Shown here: positions 1-5,019 of the stretch, one piece after another
How positions within the stretch are numbered: position 1 is the stretch's first letter
Layout of the letters: every line of letters starts with the position of its first letter
From: Gammaproteobacteria bacterium
GTDB taxonomy: Bacteria; Pseudomonadota; Gammaproteobacteria; Chromatiales; Chromatiaceae
Assembly (NCBI GenBank): GCA_030621975.1
Contig: JAUXGQ010000195.1
Span: 1-5,019, forward strand
Reading direction: 5' to 3'
DNA length: 5,019 nucleotides
Notes under the pieces: generated by a model
Databases searched by the model: none
Told to the model about the DNA's origin: nothing
The model's input: the letters and a program-made list of their open reading frames with translations, nothing else
Made by a program: the position numbers and the translations under genes

Positions 1-824
1 CCGCGGAACCATCATCAGACAGGCCCGATTCACCTACGACCTCCGTGTCTTCGGAAAAAACCGAGCAGGCACGGATTCGAGAAACCGATAGTCCGCACGT
101 ATCATCCCCAGCGAGCGTCGCTTCGATCTCGGAGCCGCCATTGGCGGCTAAGGCGATCACATCTTCCGAGCTGGCTTCGTTGATCTCCGGCGTGCCCTGC
201 TCAGCCTTGAGGGGAACCATCACGAATAGCGCCCTGAAGATTACAGGATATGCGCACAAGCTGGATATTCAAACCCTTGAAAACTCGCTTGCGCCCCTGA
301 CTGGCCCTAAACGGCTGGACCTGTCGGGCATCGAAACGGTGACCCGGAATCAATGCGCGGTTATTGAACTCTTGTCTGGCTACTGGACCGTCAATCAGGA
401 TCTGGCGAATAGCGCATCGATTACCTCGAATAAACCAGGTAATAAATTCTTCAAAAATGAAGACCTGATTCTCGCGATTAAAACCCCAGCCTATGAATCC
501 TTCGTAAATGTGGATTACTACTCGCTCGACGGGAATGTGCTGCACATGCTGCCGAGCCCCAGATTCAGGGACAATCAAGCTCCGGCAAAATACGCCGCAA
601 CCATAGGTGACCTGGGCGAATGGACGGTCGCTGAGCCCTTCGGCACCGAACTGATCGTTATCCTTACGACGCCGGAACCCTTGTTTGAAACACCGCGTAA
701 GGAGCACGAACCACAGATAAAGTACCTGCCTGCTCTCAACAAGCGGCTTGCACAGCTCGCCAAAGAGGGCGCTGCAAAACCGGTCACCGCAGATTTCATC
801 CTTATAACAACGCAAGCACGTTGA
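1..824 (+). CDS. C-terminal part of a probable Ser/Thr protein kinase with a DUF4384 tail (5' truncated)
   Basis: The frame is open from the first complete codon at base 3, and the GTG at 45 has no clear ribosome binding site, so I read this as the tail of a longer protein that starts outside the window. Seen: a Ser/Pro/Glu-rich linker up to about base 150; a BON-like stretch at about 175-345 with cysteines at 198-200 and 354-356; then a DUF4384-like domain at about 460-812 with a VDYYSLDG core, an EPFGTELIVILTT strand and a YLPALNKRL helix, ending close to the stop. Known: this BON-like plus DUF4384 arrangement, with the Cys pair, is common at the C-terminus of bacterial membrane-anchored Ser/Thr kinases, where it would lie outside the cytoplasm. 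DUF4384 also occurs on caspase-like proteins, which is the main alternative. The kinase domain itself is not visible. The nearby PP2C and FHA genes favour a kinase. The gene ends 11 bases from the convergent SUMF1 gene. Confidence 0.65.
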   Translation, partial: AEPSSDRPDSPTTSVSSEKTEQARIRETDSPHVSSPASVASISEPPLAAKAITSSELASLISGVPCSALRGTITNSALKITGYAHKLDIQTLENSLAPLTGPKRLDLSGIETVTRNQCAVIELLSGYWTVNQDLANSASITSNKPGNKFFKNEDLILAIKTPAYESFVNVDYYSLDGNVLHMLPSPRFRDNQAPAKYAATIGDLGEWTVAEPFGTELIVILTTPEPLFETPRKEHEPQIKYLPALNKRLAQLAKEGAAKPVTADFILITTQAR

Positions 825-835
825 CCCCAGACTAT

Positions 836-2194
836 TTACTCCTGCGTCTTTACCACCCTGAATCCGTTGGTCAAGTAGCGCACATCAGCATCGTACTTGA
901 AGCGACTGGCTGAATGAACGTAGCTCGAATCGTTGCGCCATGAACCTCCGCGCAGTACCCGTTCGCGGCAGTTATCCTGACCCCGGGCCGAACCATCTTT
1001 CGGCGCCCCCTGGTAGTTTTTGTGCCAGCAGTCAAGCACCCATTCCCAGACCCCGCCATTGGTCTCGTGCAATCCAAACGGATTCGGGCCGAGCGAGCTG
1101 ATCTTGGCCGGAGCGCTACGATCGTAATCACCACCACAATCCTTGCAGTTTGCCTTGCCCTTAACCAGCTTGTTTCCCCACCAATAGCGGGTCTTGGTGC
1201 CCCCACGGGCCGCGTACTCCCACTCGGCCTCGGTGGGCAACCGATAGGTCTTGCCCGTCTTCGCACCCAGCCACTTCACATACTGCCGTGCGTCGCCCCA
1301 GCTGAGGTCTCGGACCGGCGATTCAGGGGCTGTACCCGCTTGCTGGGGTGAATAGTCGCATCCCCCATCGAGGACACAGGCGTTCCACTGCCCCACCGTT
1401 ACCTCATGTTTCCCGATCGCGAAAGATTTGCTTATGGAGACTGCATGCGCCGGCCTTTCCGTGCGATCGCCACGCGCATCGCCCATAACGAACCGCCCCC
1501 CCGGTAGCGAGATCATCAGGGGACATTCCGGACAGTCTTTGAACTCCTTGATCTGAACCGCTGGGGCTTTGGGCGCGGCTGGTTTGCGTCGCGCAAGGGC
1601 TTTGACGGTCTTTGCAGCTTGCCTGGGCTTCGCCCCGGCGGGCTTTTTCGGCGCCGTTTCAGAAGCCGCTGAGCCTTCGGGGCTTGGTCGAATCAACCCC
1701 CCATACACGAATCCCGAGAGCCCCGAATCCATGTCAATGCGGTACCAGTTTCTGCCGGCCACACGCCCCGTCACGAGCACAGTATCCCCCTGGTTCAAAG
1801 AACCCACGATGCGCGTTTTGGCCGAAGGTCCTTCACGCAGGTTGGCGGTCTTTATAGCCTCGTACACCGCTTCTATTTCTTCGATTTCCGGGCCCGCAGG
1901 CGGTACGGATTTCGCGGGACCCTTGCGAAGATACACTGAACGCGCCTTCGCCAAGGGCGCGAACCGACCGTCGGGGAAGGCCTTCAAGTAGGCTTCATAG
2001 TCCTCGGGTCTGTCACTATCTCGTATCGACTCCCAGAATATCAACTCGTAGCGCGCGTCGCCGTCCTTAGGAAGCACTCCCGCATAAAGAGAATCGACCA
2101 GGCCAAAACTGCCTGAAACCAGTGCCAGAGCACAAATCATTACGACGCCCATGAACCTTCCATGAACACTGGATTGGTGTCGCCTAATTTGCAT
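836..2194 (-). CDS. Exported SH3 plus FGE-sulfatase (SUMF1)-domain protein, cysteine-less active site
   Basis: This is a 452-residue protein. Seen: a basic N-terminus and hydrophobic segment at about 15-34 with possible cleavage after LYA38; a short motif at 47-90 (ELIFWESI..., YEAYLKAFPDGRF) of the kind found in caspase-like and SUMF1 proteins; a bacterial SH3 domain at about 107-170 (ANLREGPS, NWYRI, GFV); a Lys/Ala/Pro-rich linker at 181-215; and an FGE-sulfatase fold from about 219 to the end. The FGE part shows GGRFVMGD, HEVTVGQWNAC, RLPTEAEWEYAARGG, GVWEWVLDCW, RVLRGGSWRND and NGFRV. It has two CxxC pairs (C221/C224 and C350/C353), plausible disulfides outside the cytoplasm. The two catalytic cysteines of true formylglycine-generating enzymes are replaced by about N421 and V426, so sulfatase activation is unlikely; a binding or other role is more plausible. 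The ATG at 2194 is preceded by AAGGGGG at 9 bases. An inner ATG at 2152 (M15) would also leave a signal peptide. Confidence 0.9.
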   Translation of the reverse strand: MQIRRHQSSVHGRFMGVVMICALALVSGSFGLVDSLYAGVLPKDGDARYELIFWESIRDSDRPEDYEAYLKAFPDGRFAPLAKARSVYLRKGPAKSVPPAGPEIEEIEAVYEAIKTANLREGPSAKTRIVGSLNQGDTVLVTGRVAGRNWYRIDMDSGLSGFVYGGLIRPSPEGSAASETAPKKPAGAKPRQAAKTVKALARRKPAAPKAPAVQIKEFKDCPECPLMISLPGGRFVMGDARGDRTERPAHAVSISKSFAIGKHEVTVGQWNACVLDGGCDYSPQQAGTAPESPVRDLSWGDARQYVKWLGAKTGKTYRLPTEAEWEYAARGGTKTRYWWGNKLVKGKANCKDCGGDYDRSAPAKISSLGPNPFGLHETNGGVWEWVLDCWHKNYQGAPKDGSARGQDNCRERVLRGGSWRNDSSYVHSASRFKYDADVRYLTNGFRVVKTQE

Positions 2195-2203
2195 TCACAA
2201 AGT

Positions 2204-2210
2204 CCCCCTT
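2204..2210 (-). promoter_or_regulatory. Ribosome binding site of the SUMF1-domain gene
   Basis: The minus strand reads AAGGGGG, nine bases before the ATG at 2194. This supports the long start over the inner ATG at 2152. The match is G-rich rather than the classical AGGAG. Confidence 0.55.
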
Positions 2211-2268
2211 GATTGCTGGTACAAACATGAAACCTATCGTCGTTGTTAGTATGTACCCATCCATTAGG

Positions 2269-2296
2269 AGTATATCCTGTCTCAGCGCCGAGGCAA
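2269..2296 (-). promoter_or_regulatory. Candidate sigma-70 promoter of the SUMF1-domain gene
   Basis: On the minus strand a TTGCCT -35 box (2296-2291) is followed after 16 bases by TATACT (2274-2269), five of six matches to TATAAT. Transcription would start near 2262, giving a leader of roughly 65-70 bases before the ATG at 2194. This is the best box pair I can see in the divergent intergenic region. It was found by eye and not scored against background. Confidence 0.45.
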
Positions 2297-2324
2297 TCCG
2301 AAAGTCCATGAGTTTGGTGAGGAA

Positions 2325-2349
2325 ATCCCGCTCTTGCGGGGTCTCGCAA
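2325..2349. repeat. Two overlapping small inverted repeats upstream of the DUF4399 operon
   Basis: CCCGC TCTT GCGGG at 2327-2340 forms a perfect 5-bp stem, extendable by a wobble pair and an A-T pair to 2325-2342. A second dyad, TTGCG GGGTCT CGCAA, spans 2334-2349 and shares the bases GCG with the first, so in RNA only one stem could form at a time. They lie 56-80 bases before the ATG at 2405. No T-run follows on either strand, so a terminator is unlikely; an operator or a leader structure is possible. A weak ECF-like reading (GGAAAT at 2321, 15 bases, TCTC at 2342) overlaps them but is not convincing. No good sigma-70 promoter for the rightward operon is apparent. Confidence 0.3.
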
Positions 2350-2386
2350 ATGTGCTAAGGTTCAACGAGGTGTAGTCAGAACAACT

Positions 2387-2397
2387 AAGGGGGGGAG
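2387..2397 (+). promoter_or_regulatory. Ribosome binding site of the first DUF4399 gene
   Basis: AAGGGGGGGAG ends seven bases before the ATG at 2405. This strong purine run fixes the start codon, which in turn begins a clean signal peptide. Confidence 0.7.
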
Positions 2398-2404
2398 CTA
2401 CGCC

Positions 2405-2836
2405 ATGTTCAAGATCTCTGCTTTCGCCATCGTTGCGGCTTTATTGAGCCCGACTCTCGCTCATGCCGCGCAGCGCACCCCTGCGCCGGACGATGCACGC
2501 GTGTACATTATATGGCCAAGAGACGGCACCGTCATCAAAGGGGGAAAATTCTGGCTGCGGATGGGGCTGAGTAATTTCGGTGTGGCGCCGGCCGGCACCG
2601 ATTTTCCCAACACCGGTCATCACCACTTGATCCTCGATGCGGATCTTCCCCCATACGACGACGAGATCCCGAGCGACAGAAATCACCTGCACTTTGGCGC
2701 CGGCCAAACCGAGGCCCGATTGGAACTCCCCGCGGGCAAGCACACCGTACAGATGTTATTGGGAGACAAGTCCCACCGCCCTCATGATCCACCGCTCTAT
2801 TCGAAGAAGATCACCATCATCGTTCCGCCCTACTGA
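2405..2836 (+). CDS. Exported DUF4399-domain protein, first of a tandem pair
   Basis: This is a 143-residue protein. Seen: a Sec signal peptide, with a hydrophobic stretch at 4-18 and an AHA|A cleavage site after residue 21, then one DUF4399 domain filling the mature chain. Family hallmarks in order: VYIIWPRDG (33-41), FGVAPAG (58-64), GHHHLILD (71-78), LPP and IP (81-89), LHFGAGQTEARLELP (95-109), GKHTVQMLLGD (111-121), HRPHDPPLYSKKITI (124-138). The fold should be a small all-beta domain in the periplasm. The family has no established biochemical function that I can name; the conserved histidines (73, 74, 94, 96, 124, 127) suggest metal binding, which is inference. There are no cysteines in the mature protein. 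The next gene follows after 21 bases in the same direction and is a paralogue, so the two form an operon, probably from a local duplication. Confidence 0.9.
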   Translation: MFKISAFAIVAALLSPTLAHAAQRTPAPDDARVYIIWPRDGTVIKGGKFWLRMGLSNFGVAPAGTDFPNTGHHHLILDADLPPYDDEIPSDRNHLHFGAGQTEARLELPAGKHTVQMLLGDKSHRPHDPPLYSKKITIIVPPY

Positions 2837-2857
2837 CAATGCCGAGGCAAGACGCTC

Positions 2858-3295
2858 ATGACTAAAGCAATCATTGCTGGCGCACTCCTTGCACTAACTG
2901 TTGTTCACAATTCGGCAATTGCCGCGTGTACGCCTTCCTCTGATCACGCCTACCTCTATATCGGCTGGCCGAACGACGGCGAAACACTCCGTGCCTACCG
3001 ACCGTTTCGGGTATGGTTTGGCCTGCGTCACATGGGCGTCGCACCAAAGGGCGTCGACAAACCCCATACCGGGCACCACCACCTGTTGCTCGACAGAGAA
3101 CTGCCGCCTCTCGATGAACCCATCCCTGCGGACAGAAATACCCTTCATTTCGGCGCCGGACAGACGGAAACCCGGATCGACCTGCCGCCCGGAAAACACA
3201 CGCTGCAGCTATTGATGGGCGACCACCTACACATTCCCCATTGCCCGCCGGTGTATTCGCGGAAGATCACGGTGTACGTAAAAGACAGACGTTAA
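2858..3295 (+). CDS. Exported DUF4399-domain protein, second of a tandem pair, cysteine-containing
   Basis: This is a 145-residue protein. By hand count about two thirds of the last 80 residues are identical to the upstream gene product, with one single-residue gap earlier on. Same motifs: LYIGWPNDG (33-41), MGVAPKG (59-65), GHHHLLLD (72-79), LHFGAGQTETRIDLP (96-110), GKHTLQLLMGD (112-122), HIPHCPPVYSRKITV (125-139). The N-terminus (hydrophobic 4-16) ends in I21-A22-A23-C24. This fits either signal peptidase I cleavage near A23 or a lipobox with C24 as the lipidated residue. The only other cysteine, C129, replaces the Asp of the paralogue's HDPP, so a C24-C129 disulfide is the alternative. 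The start is preceded by a weak GAGG at 2844-2847, so translation may depend on coupling to the upstream gene. The gene ends 51 bases from the convergent FHA gene; I see no clear terminator there. Confidence 0.9.
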   Translation: MTKAIIAGALLALTVVHNSAIAACTPSSDHAYLYIGWPNDGETLRAYRPFRVWFGLRHMGVAPKGVDKPHTGHHHLLLDRELPPLDEPIPADRNTLHFGAGQTETRIDLPPGKHTLQLLMGDHLHIPHCPPVYSRKITVYVKDRR

Positions 3296-3346
3296 CCGCC
3301 CCGACGCCTGTTAATCCTGTCCTAATCTCTGATGTCTCGACTTCGA

Positions 3347-3877
3347 TCAGGAGAAGAGTCGGCGAATCCAACCCCATAAACCGCCGGATTTCGTTTGTTT
3401 AGTCTCTGCTTCCTGTTGCACTCTCACATTGGTAGGTGAGTCTTCTTTAGCCGCGAAGGAAACCGGTGAAATCCCTTCACGCGAGCGGTTCTTTTCCTTC
3501 GCCTCCTGTGTCGCGGGGCCGAAATCGCCGGGTCGAATTATCCGGGTCGCATCGACTTTGCCTTCGCCCTGCTGTGGCGAAGTGGGCTCGACGGGTTGAG
3601 AGAACCGCAATTCCTTTTCCCCGATCTGGATCACATCGCCGTCGTTGAGGGCGCATTTCTGGGTGAGCTTTCCGTTTACAAAAGTCCCGTTACTGCTCCC
3701 CAGGTCTTCCAGGAAGGCATCGCCCATCAGGGTAAAGACGCGGACGTGGTGACGGCTGACGGCTTCGTCATCAAGGGGGATATCGCAATGCTCGTCCCGC
3801 CCAATAATAATTTTCCCTTCGGAAAGATCGAAAGAGGAGACGGTTTCCTTATTTTCAATCAACAATAGCTTAGGCAT
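3347..3877 (-). CDS. FHA-domain protein (phosphothreonine reader)
   Basis: This is a 176-residue cytoplasmic protein with no signal peptide or membrane segment. Seen: one FHA domain at about 3-93 with every core residue: GR at 26-27 (IIIGRDEHCDI), SRHH at 41-44, EDLGSSNGTFVNG at 57-69 with N63, and NDGDVIQIG at 78-86. FHA domains bind phosphothreonine peptides, so this is the likely reader of a Ser/Thr kinase circuit. Residues 94-163 are polar and probably disordered, with a VDATRII stretch at 108-114. The chain ends in a short tryptophan-rich basic tail, GLWGWIRRLFS (166-176), which may form an amphipathic helix. AGGA with 9-base spacing on the minus strand supports the ATG at 3877. The gene lies 27 bases after the phosphatase stop and is almost certainly cotranscribed with it. 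Confidence 0.92.
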   Translation of the reverse strand: MPKLLLIENKETVSSFDLSEGKIIIGRDEHCDIPLDDEAVSRHHVRVFTLMGDAFLEDLGSSNGTFVNGKLTQKCALNDGDVIQIGEKELRFSQPVEPTSPQQGEGKVDATRIIRPGDFGPATQEAKEKNRSREGISPVSFAAKEDSPTNVRVQQEAETKQTKSGGLWGWIRRLFS

Positions 3878-3904
3878 GGGACTGTTTCCTCAGGGCGATT
3901 CCAG

Positions 3905-4711
3905 TTATTGTCTCAGCAACCGGGAGAAGATCGTACGCTGCCTTGTGCGGCTTGCCAGGATTACGGAGATATTGTCTCGGCCACCGGCTTCATTGGCCAG
4001 CCGCACCAATGCCTCAACCTTGTCTTGCAGCGACCCAGGCGCTGCGAGAACCTCGGTGATGGTTGCGTCTGAGACCATGTTCGTCAAGCCGTCCGAGCAC
4101 GCCAACACGATGTCGCCAATCTCCATAGGGAAATTATAGGTGGAGACGTCGATATTGTCTTGCAGTCCCACGGCTTGGGTCAGCACGTTCCTGTATTTCT
4201 CGGCGCGGCCCTCGTCCTCTGAGAGAAAACCCTGGTCGATGAGCGAACGGGCCAGGCTGTGGTCCTGGGAGATTTGCTCCAGGCGCCCTCCACGGAACCG
4301 GTAGATTCTGGAATCGCCCGCGCTGATGGAGACGCAGCGGTCGCCATCGACCACGCCGGCGACCAGGGTCGACGCCATCCCGGCCAGATCCGGATCGGCC
4401 GCTGCGCGATCAACAACCGCCCGGTTAGCCGCCTGAGCTGCGTCGCGCAGGGTCCGGGTAAGCTGCGCCACGATGGCCTTAGGATTCCATAGGAACGTTA
4501 ACCTGATTTCGCCATGTATCCGGCCCAGCGTCGCCGCCATGGTATCCACGGTCAGACGGCTGGCCGCGCGCCCTCCCTGGCCACCGCCCACGCCGTCGGC
4601 CAGGATAAACAGGGCCTGCGACAGGTCCACAAGAATGCTGTCCTGATTTTCCGAACGCGCCTGGCCCCTGTCGGACAGGCTGAACATTTCCAAACCCCTG
4701 GCTTTACGCAT
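3905..4711 (-). CDS. PP2C-type (PPM) Ser/Thr protein phosphatase
   Basis: This is a 268-residue soluble protein of the usual length for stand-alone bacterial PP2C enzymes. The metal-dependent phosphatase motifs appear in order: SDRGQARSENQDS (13-25), LADGVGGGQGG (38-47, metal ligand D39), MASTLVAGVV (112-121), GDSRIYRFR (132-140, D133), ISQDHSL (147-153), LTQAVG (177-182), ACSDGLTNMV (204-213, D207), and GGRDNISVIL (243-252, D246). All acidic metal ligands are present, so it should be active, removing phosphate from Ser/Thr residues with Mn or Mg. Its partner gene encodes an FHA reader, and a probable kinase lies about 3 kb away. The start is uncertain: the ATG at 4711 has only a weak GAGAG upstream, while an inner ATG at 4687 (M9, MFSLSDRG) has AGGGG at 7 bases and gives a typical PP2C N-terminus. 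The C-terminus ends in a short basic-hydrophobic tail (IFSRLLRQ). Confidence 0.95.
   Translation of the reverse strand: MRKARGLEMFSLSDRGQARSENQDSILVDLSQALFILADGVGGGQGGRAASRLTVDTMAATLGRIHGEIRLTFLWNPKAIVAQLTRTLRDAAQAANRAVVDRAAADPDLAGMASTLVAGVVDGDRCVSISAGDSRIYRFRGGRLEQISQDHSLARSLIDQGFLSEDEGRAEKYRNVLTQAVGLQDNIDVSTYNFPMEIGDIVLACSDGLTNMVSDATITEVLAAPGSLQDKVEALVRLANEAGGRDNISVILASRTRQRTIFSRLLRQ
4695..4699 (-). promoter_or_regulatory. Possible ribosome binding site for an inner phosphatase start
   Basis: The minus strand reads AGGGG seven bases before the ATG at 4687. If used, the phosphatase would be 260 residues and begin MFSLSDRG. The outer ATG at 4711 has a comparably weak site, so the two cannot be separated from sequence alone. 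Confidence 0.4.
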
Positions 4712-4796
4712 CTGCGGGCTCTCGGTAATCCTCAGGATGATATTGACATACCGGTCCCCGAAGCAGGATTCGTTTCAGGAAAACGGTATACGGCTC

Positions 4797-4964
4797 CTAG
4801 GAGCCTGTCGGACTTAGGACGTCCTACTGCGGAAAAGCGGATATCGGCCAGATTTTCCGATCGATTTCGTCAAATAGGGCCAACTATTCTCCTCAATCGA
4901 TCGAAAAATCTGACTCGATCCCGCTTTCCCTCGCTACGAACCCCTAAGTCCGACAGGCTCCTAG
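4797..4964. mobile_element. MITE-like palindromic element with perfect terminal inverted repeats flanked by CTAG
   Basis: GAGCCTGTCGGACTTAGG at 4801-4818 is repeated exactly, inverted, at 4943-4960. CTAG directly flanks both ends (4797-4800 and 4961-4964); it could be a 4-bp target duplication, though CTAG is itself palindromic and so also extends the inverted repeat. The 160-base core holds no convincing gene and no transposase. Inside, 4849-4866 pairs with 4895-4912 at 17 of 18 positions, and AATAG/CTATT (4873-4877 and 4884-4888) forms an apical stem. Size, termini and internal foldback fit a non-autonomous miniature transposon mobilised by a transposase elsewhere; CTAG-type targets are known in the IS5 family, among others, but I cannot assign a family. 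It lies about 85 bases before the phosphatase start, so it may affect that operon's transcription. Confidence 0.7.
4849..4912. repeat. Nested internal inverted repeat of the palindromic element
   Basis: CAGATTTTCCGATCGATT at 4849-4866 is complementary to 4895-4912, with a single mismatch at C4857/A4904. The 28-base interval carries a further 5-bp stem (AATAG...CTATT). The flanks between this stem and the terminal repeats are also loosely complementary (GGAAAAGCGG near 4831-4840 against CCGCTTTCC near 4921-4929). The whole element could therefore fold into one long interrupted hairpin, or extrude as a cruciform. Confidence 0.7.
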
Positions 4965-5019
4965 CCCCGATCTCTCACCAGGCCGACCGGAAAAACTGAC
5001 GATACGCTTTATGTTCAAA

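Larger units (their letters stand above)
4712..5019. other. Intergenic region upstream of the phosphatase-FHA operon
   Basis: I see no gene in these 308 bases. More than half is the palindromic element. Between the element and the phosphatase (4712-4796) the minus strand has TATCAT at 4742-4737, close to a -10 box, but no acceptable -35 at the right distance, so the operon promoter is not identified. From 4965 to the window end there is no recognisable motif; the ATG at 5011 has no ribosome binding site and too little sequence to judge. Confidence 0.5.

Noticed and set aside
201..815. 204-residue frame antisense to the DUF4384 tail
   Set aside because: The opposite strand carries a coherent BON-like plus DUF4384 sequence, while this frame resembles no protein family I recognise.
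1569..1991. 140-residue frame antisense to the SUMF1-domain gene
   Set aside because: It is a shadow of the Lys/Ala/Pro-rich linker and SH3 coding sequence on the other strand, with no domain of its own.
2140..2349. 69-residue leftward frame across the divergent intergenic region
   Set aside because: It overlaps the SUMF1 gene start and its promoter and ribosome binding site, and has no family-like sequence.
3296..3346. Terminator between the convergent DUF4399 and FHA genes
   Set aside because: No stem followed by a T-run on either strand. Only a small near-direct repeat (CTGTTAATC / CTGTCCTAATC, 3308-3327) is present, which I take as chance.
4743..4748. Perfect TTGACA -35 box on the plus strand
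   Set aside because: No -10 box lies at 15-19 bases and there is no rightward gene for it to serve.
4797..4964. CRISPR, attachment site or rho-independent terminator as an explanation of the inverted repeats
   Set aside because: There is a single inverted pair rather than regularly spaced direct repeats, no tRNA or integrase is nearby, and the arms are 124 bases apart without a T-run. A miniature transposon fits better.
4514..4999. 161-residue rightward open frame opposite the phosphatase and through the palindromic element
   Set aside because: It has no recognisable domain, is antisense to a clear PP2C gene, and its 3' half crosses the inverted repeats. It looks like a chance frame.
5011..5019. 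ATG near the window end as a new gene start
   Set aside because: Only three codons are visible and there is no ribosome binding site in front.

Overview
The window looks like chromosomal DNA of a Gram-negative bacterium, most likely a proteobacterium. It is moderately GC-rich, three proteins carry Sec-type signal peptides, and the domain mix is typical of proteobacteria with eukaryote-like signalling genes: a DUF4384 tail with a BON-like segment, an SH3 plus FGE-sulfatase protein, FHA, PP2C and DUF4399. A purple-sulfur-type gammaproteobacterium is only a guess; the sequence alone does not fix the genus.

Layout from left to right. The C-terminal part of a large protein, probably a membrane-anchored Ser/Thr protein kinase ending in DUF4384, runs rightward and ends at 824. 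It converges, with only 11 bases between stop codons, on a leftward gene (836-2194) for an exported SH3 plus formylglycine-generating-enzyme-like (SUMF1) protein that lacks the catalytic cysteines. A 210-base divergent intergenic region (2195-2404) holds a good candidate promoter for the SUMF1 gene and two overlapping small dyads in front of the next operon. Two tandem, paralogous, exported DUF4399 proteins follow (2405-2836 and 2858-3295, rightward). They converge on a leftward two-gene operon made of a PP2C-type phosphatase (4711-3905) and an FHA-domain protein (3877-3347).

Upstream of the phosphatase, from 4797 to 4964, lies a non-coding, MITE-like palindromic element. It has perfect 18-bp terminal inverted repeats bordered on both sides by CTAG, and a second and third palindrome are nested inside it.

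The kinase fragment, the FHA protein and the phosphatase fit a Thr-phosphorylation circuit: a kinase writes, FHA reads and PP2C erases. The SUMF1-like and DUF4399 proteins would be envelope-side components. That they act together is inferred from proximity only. The least explained items are the palindromic element and the DUF4399 pair, whose second member has gained two cysteines.
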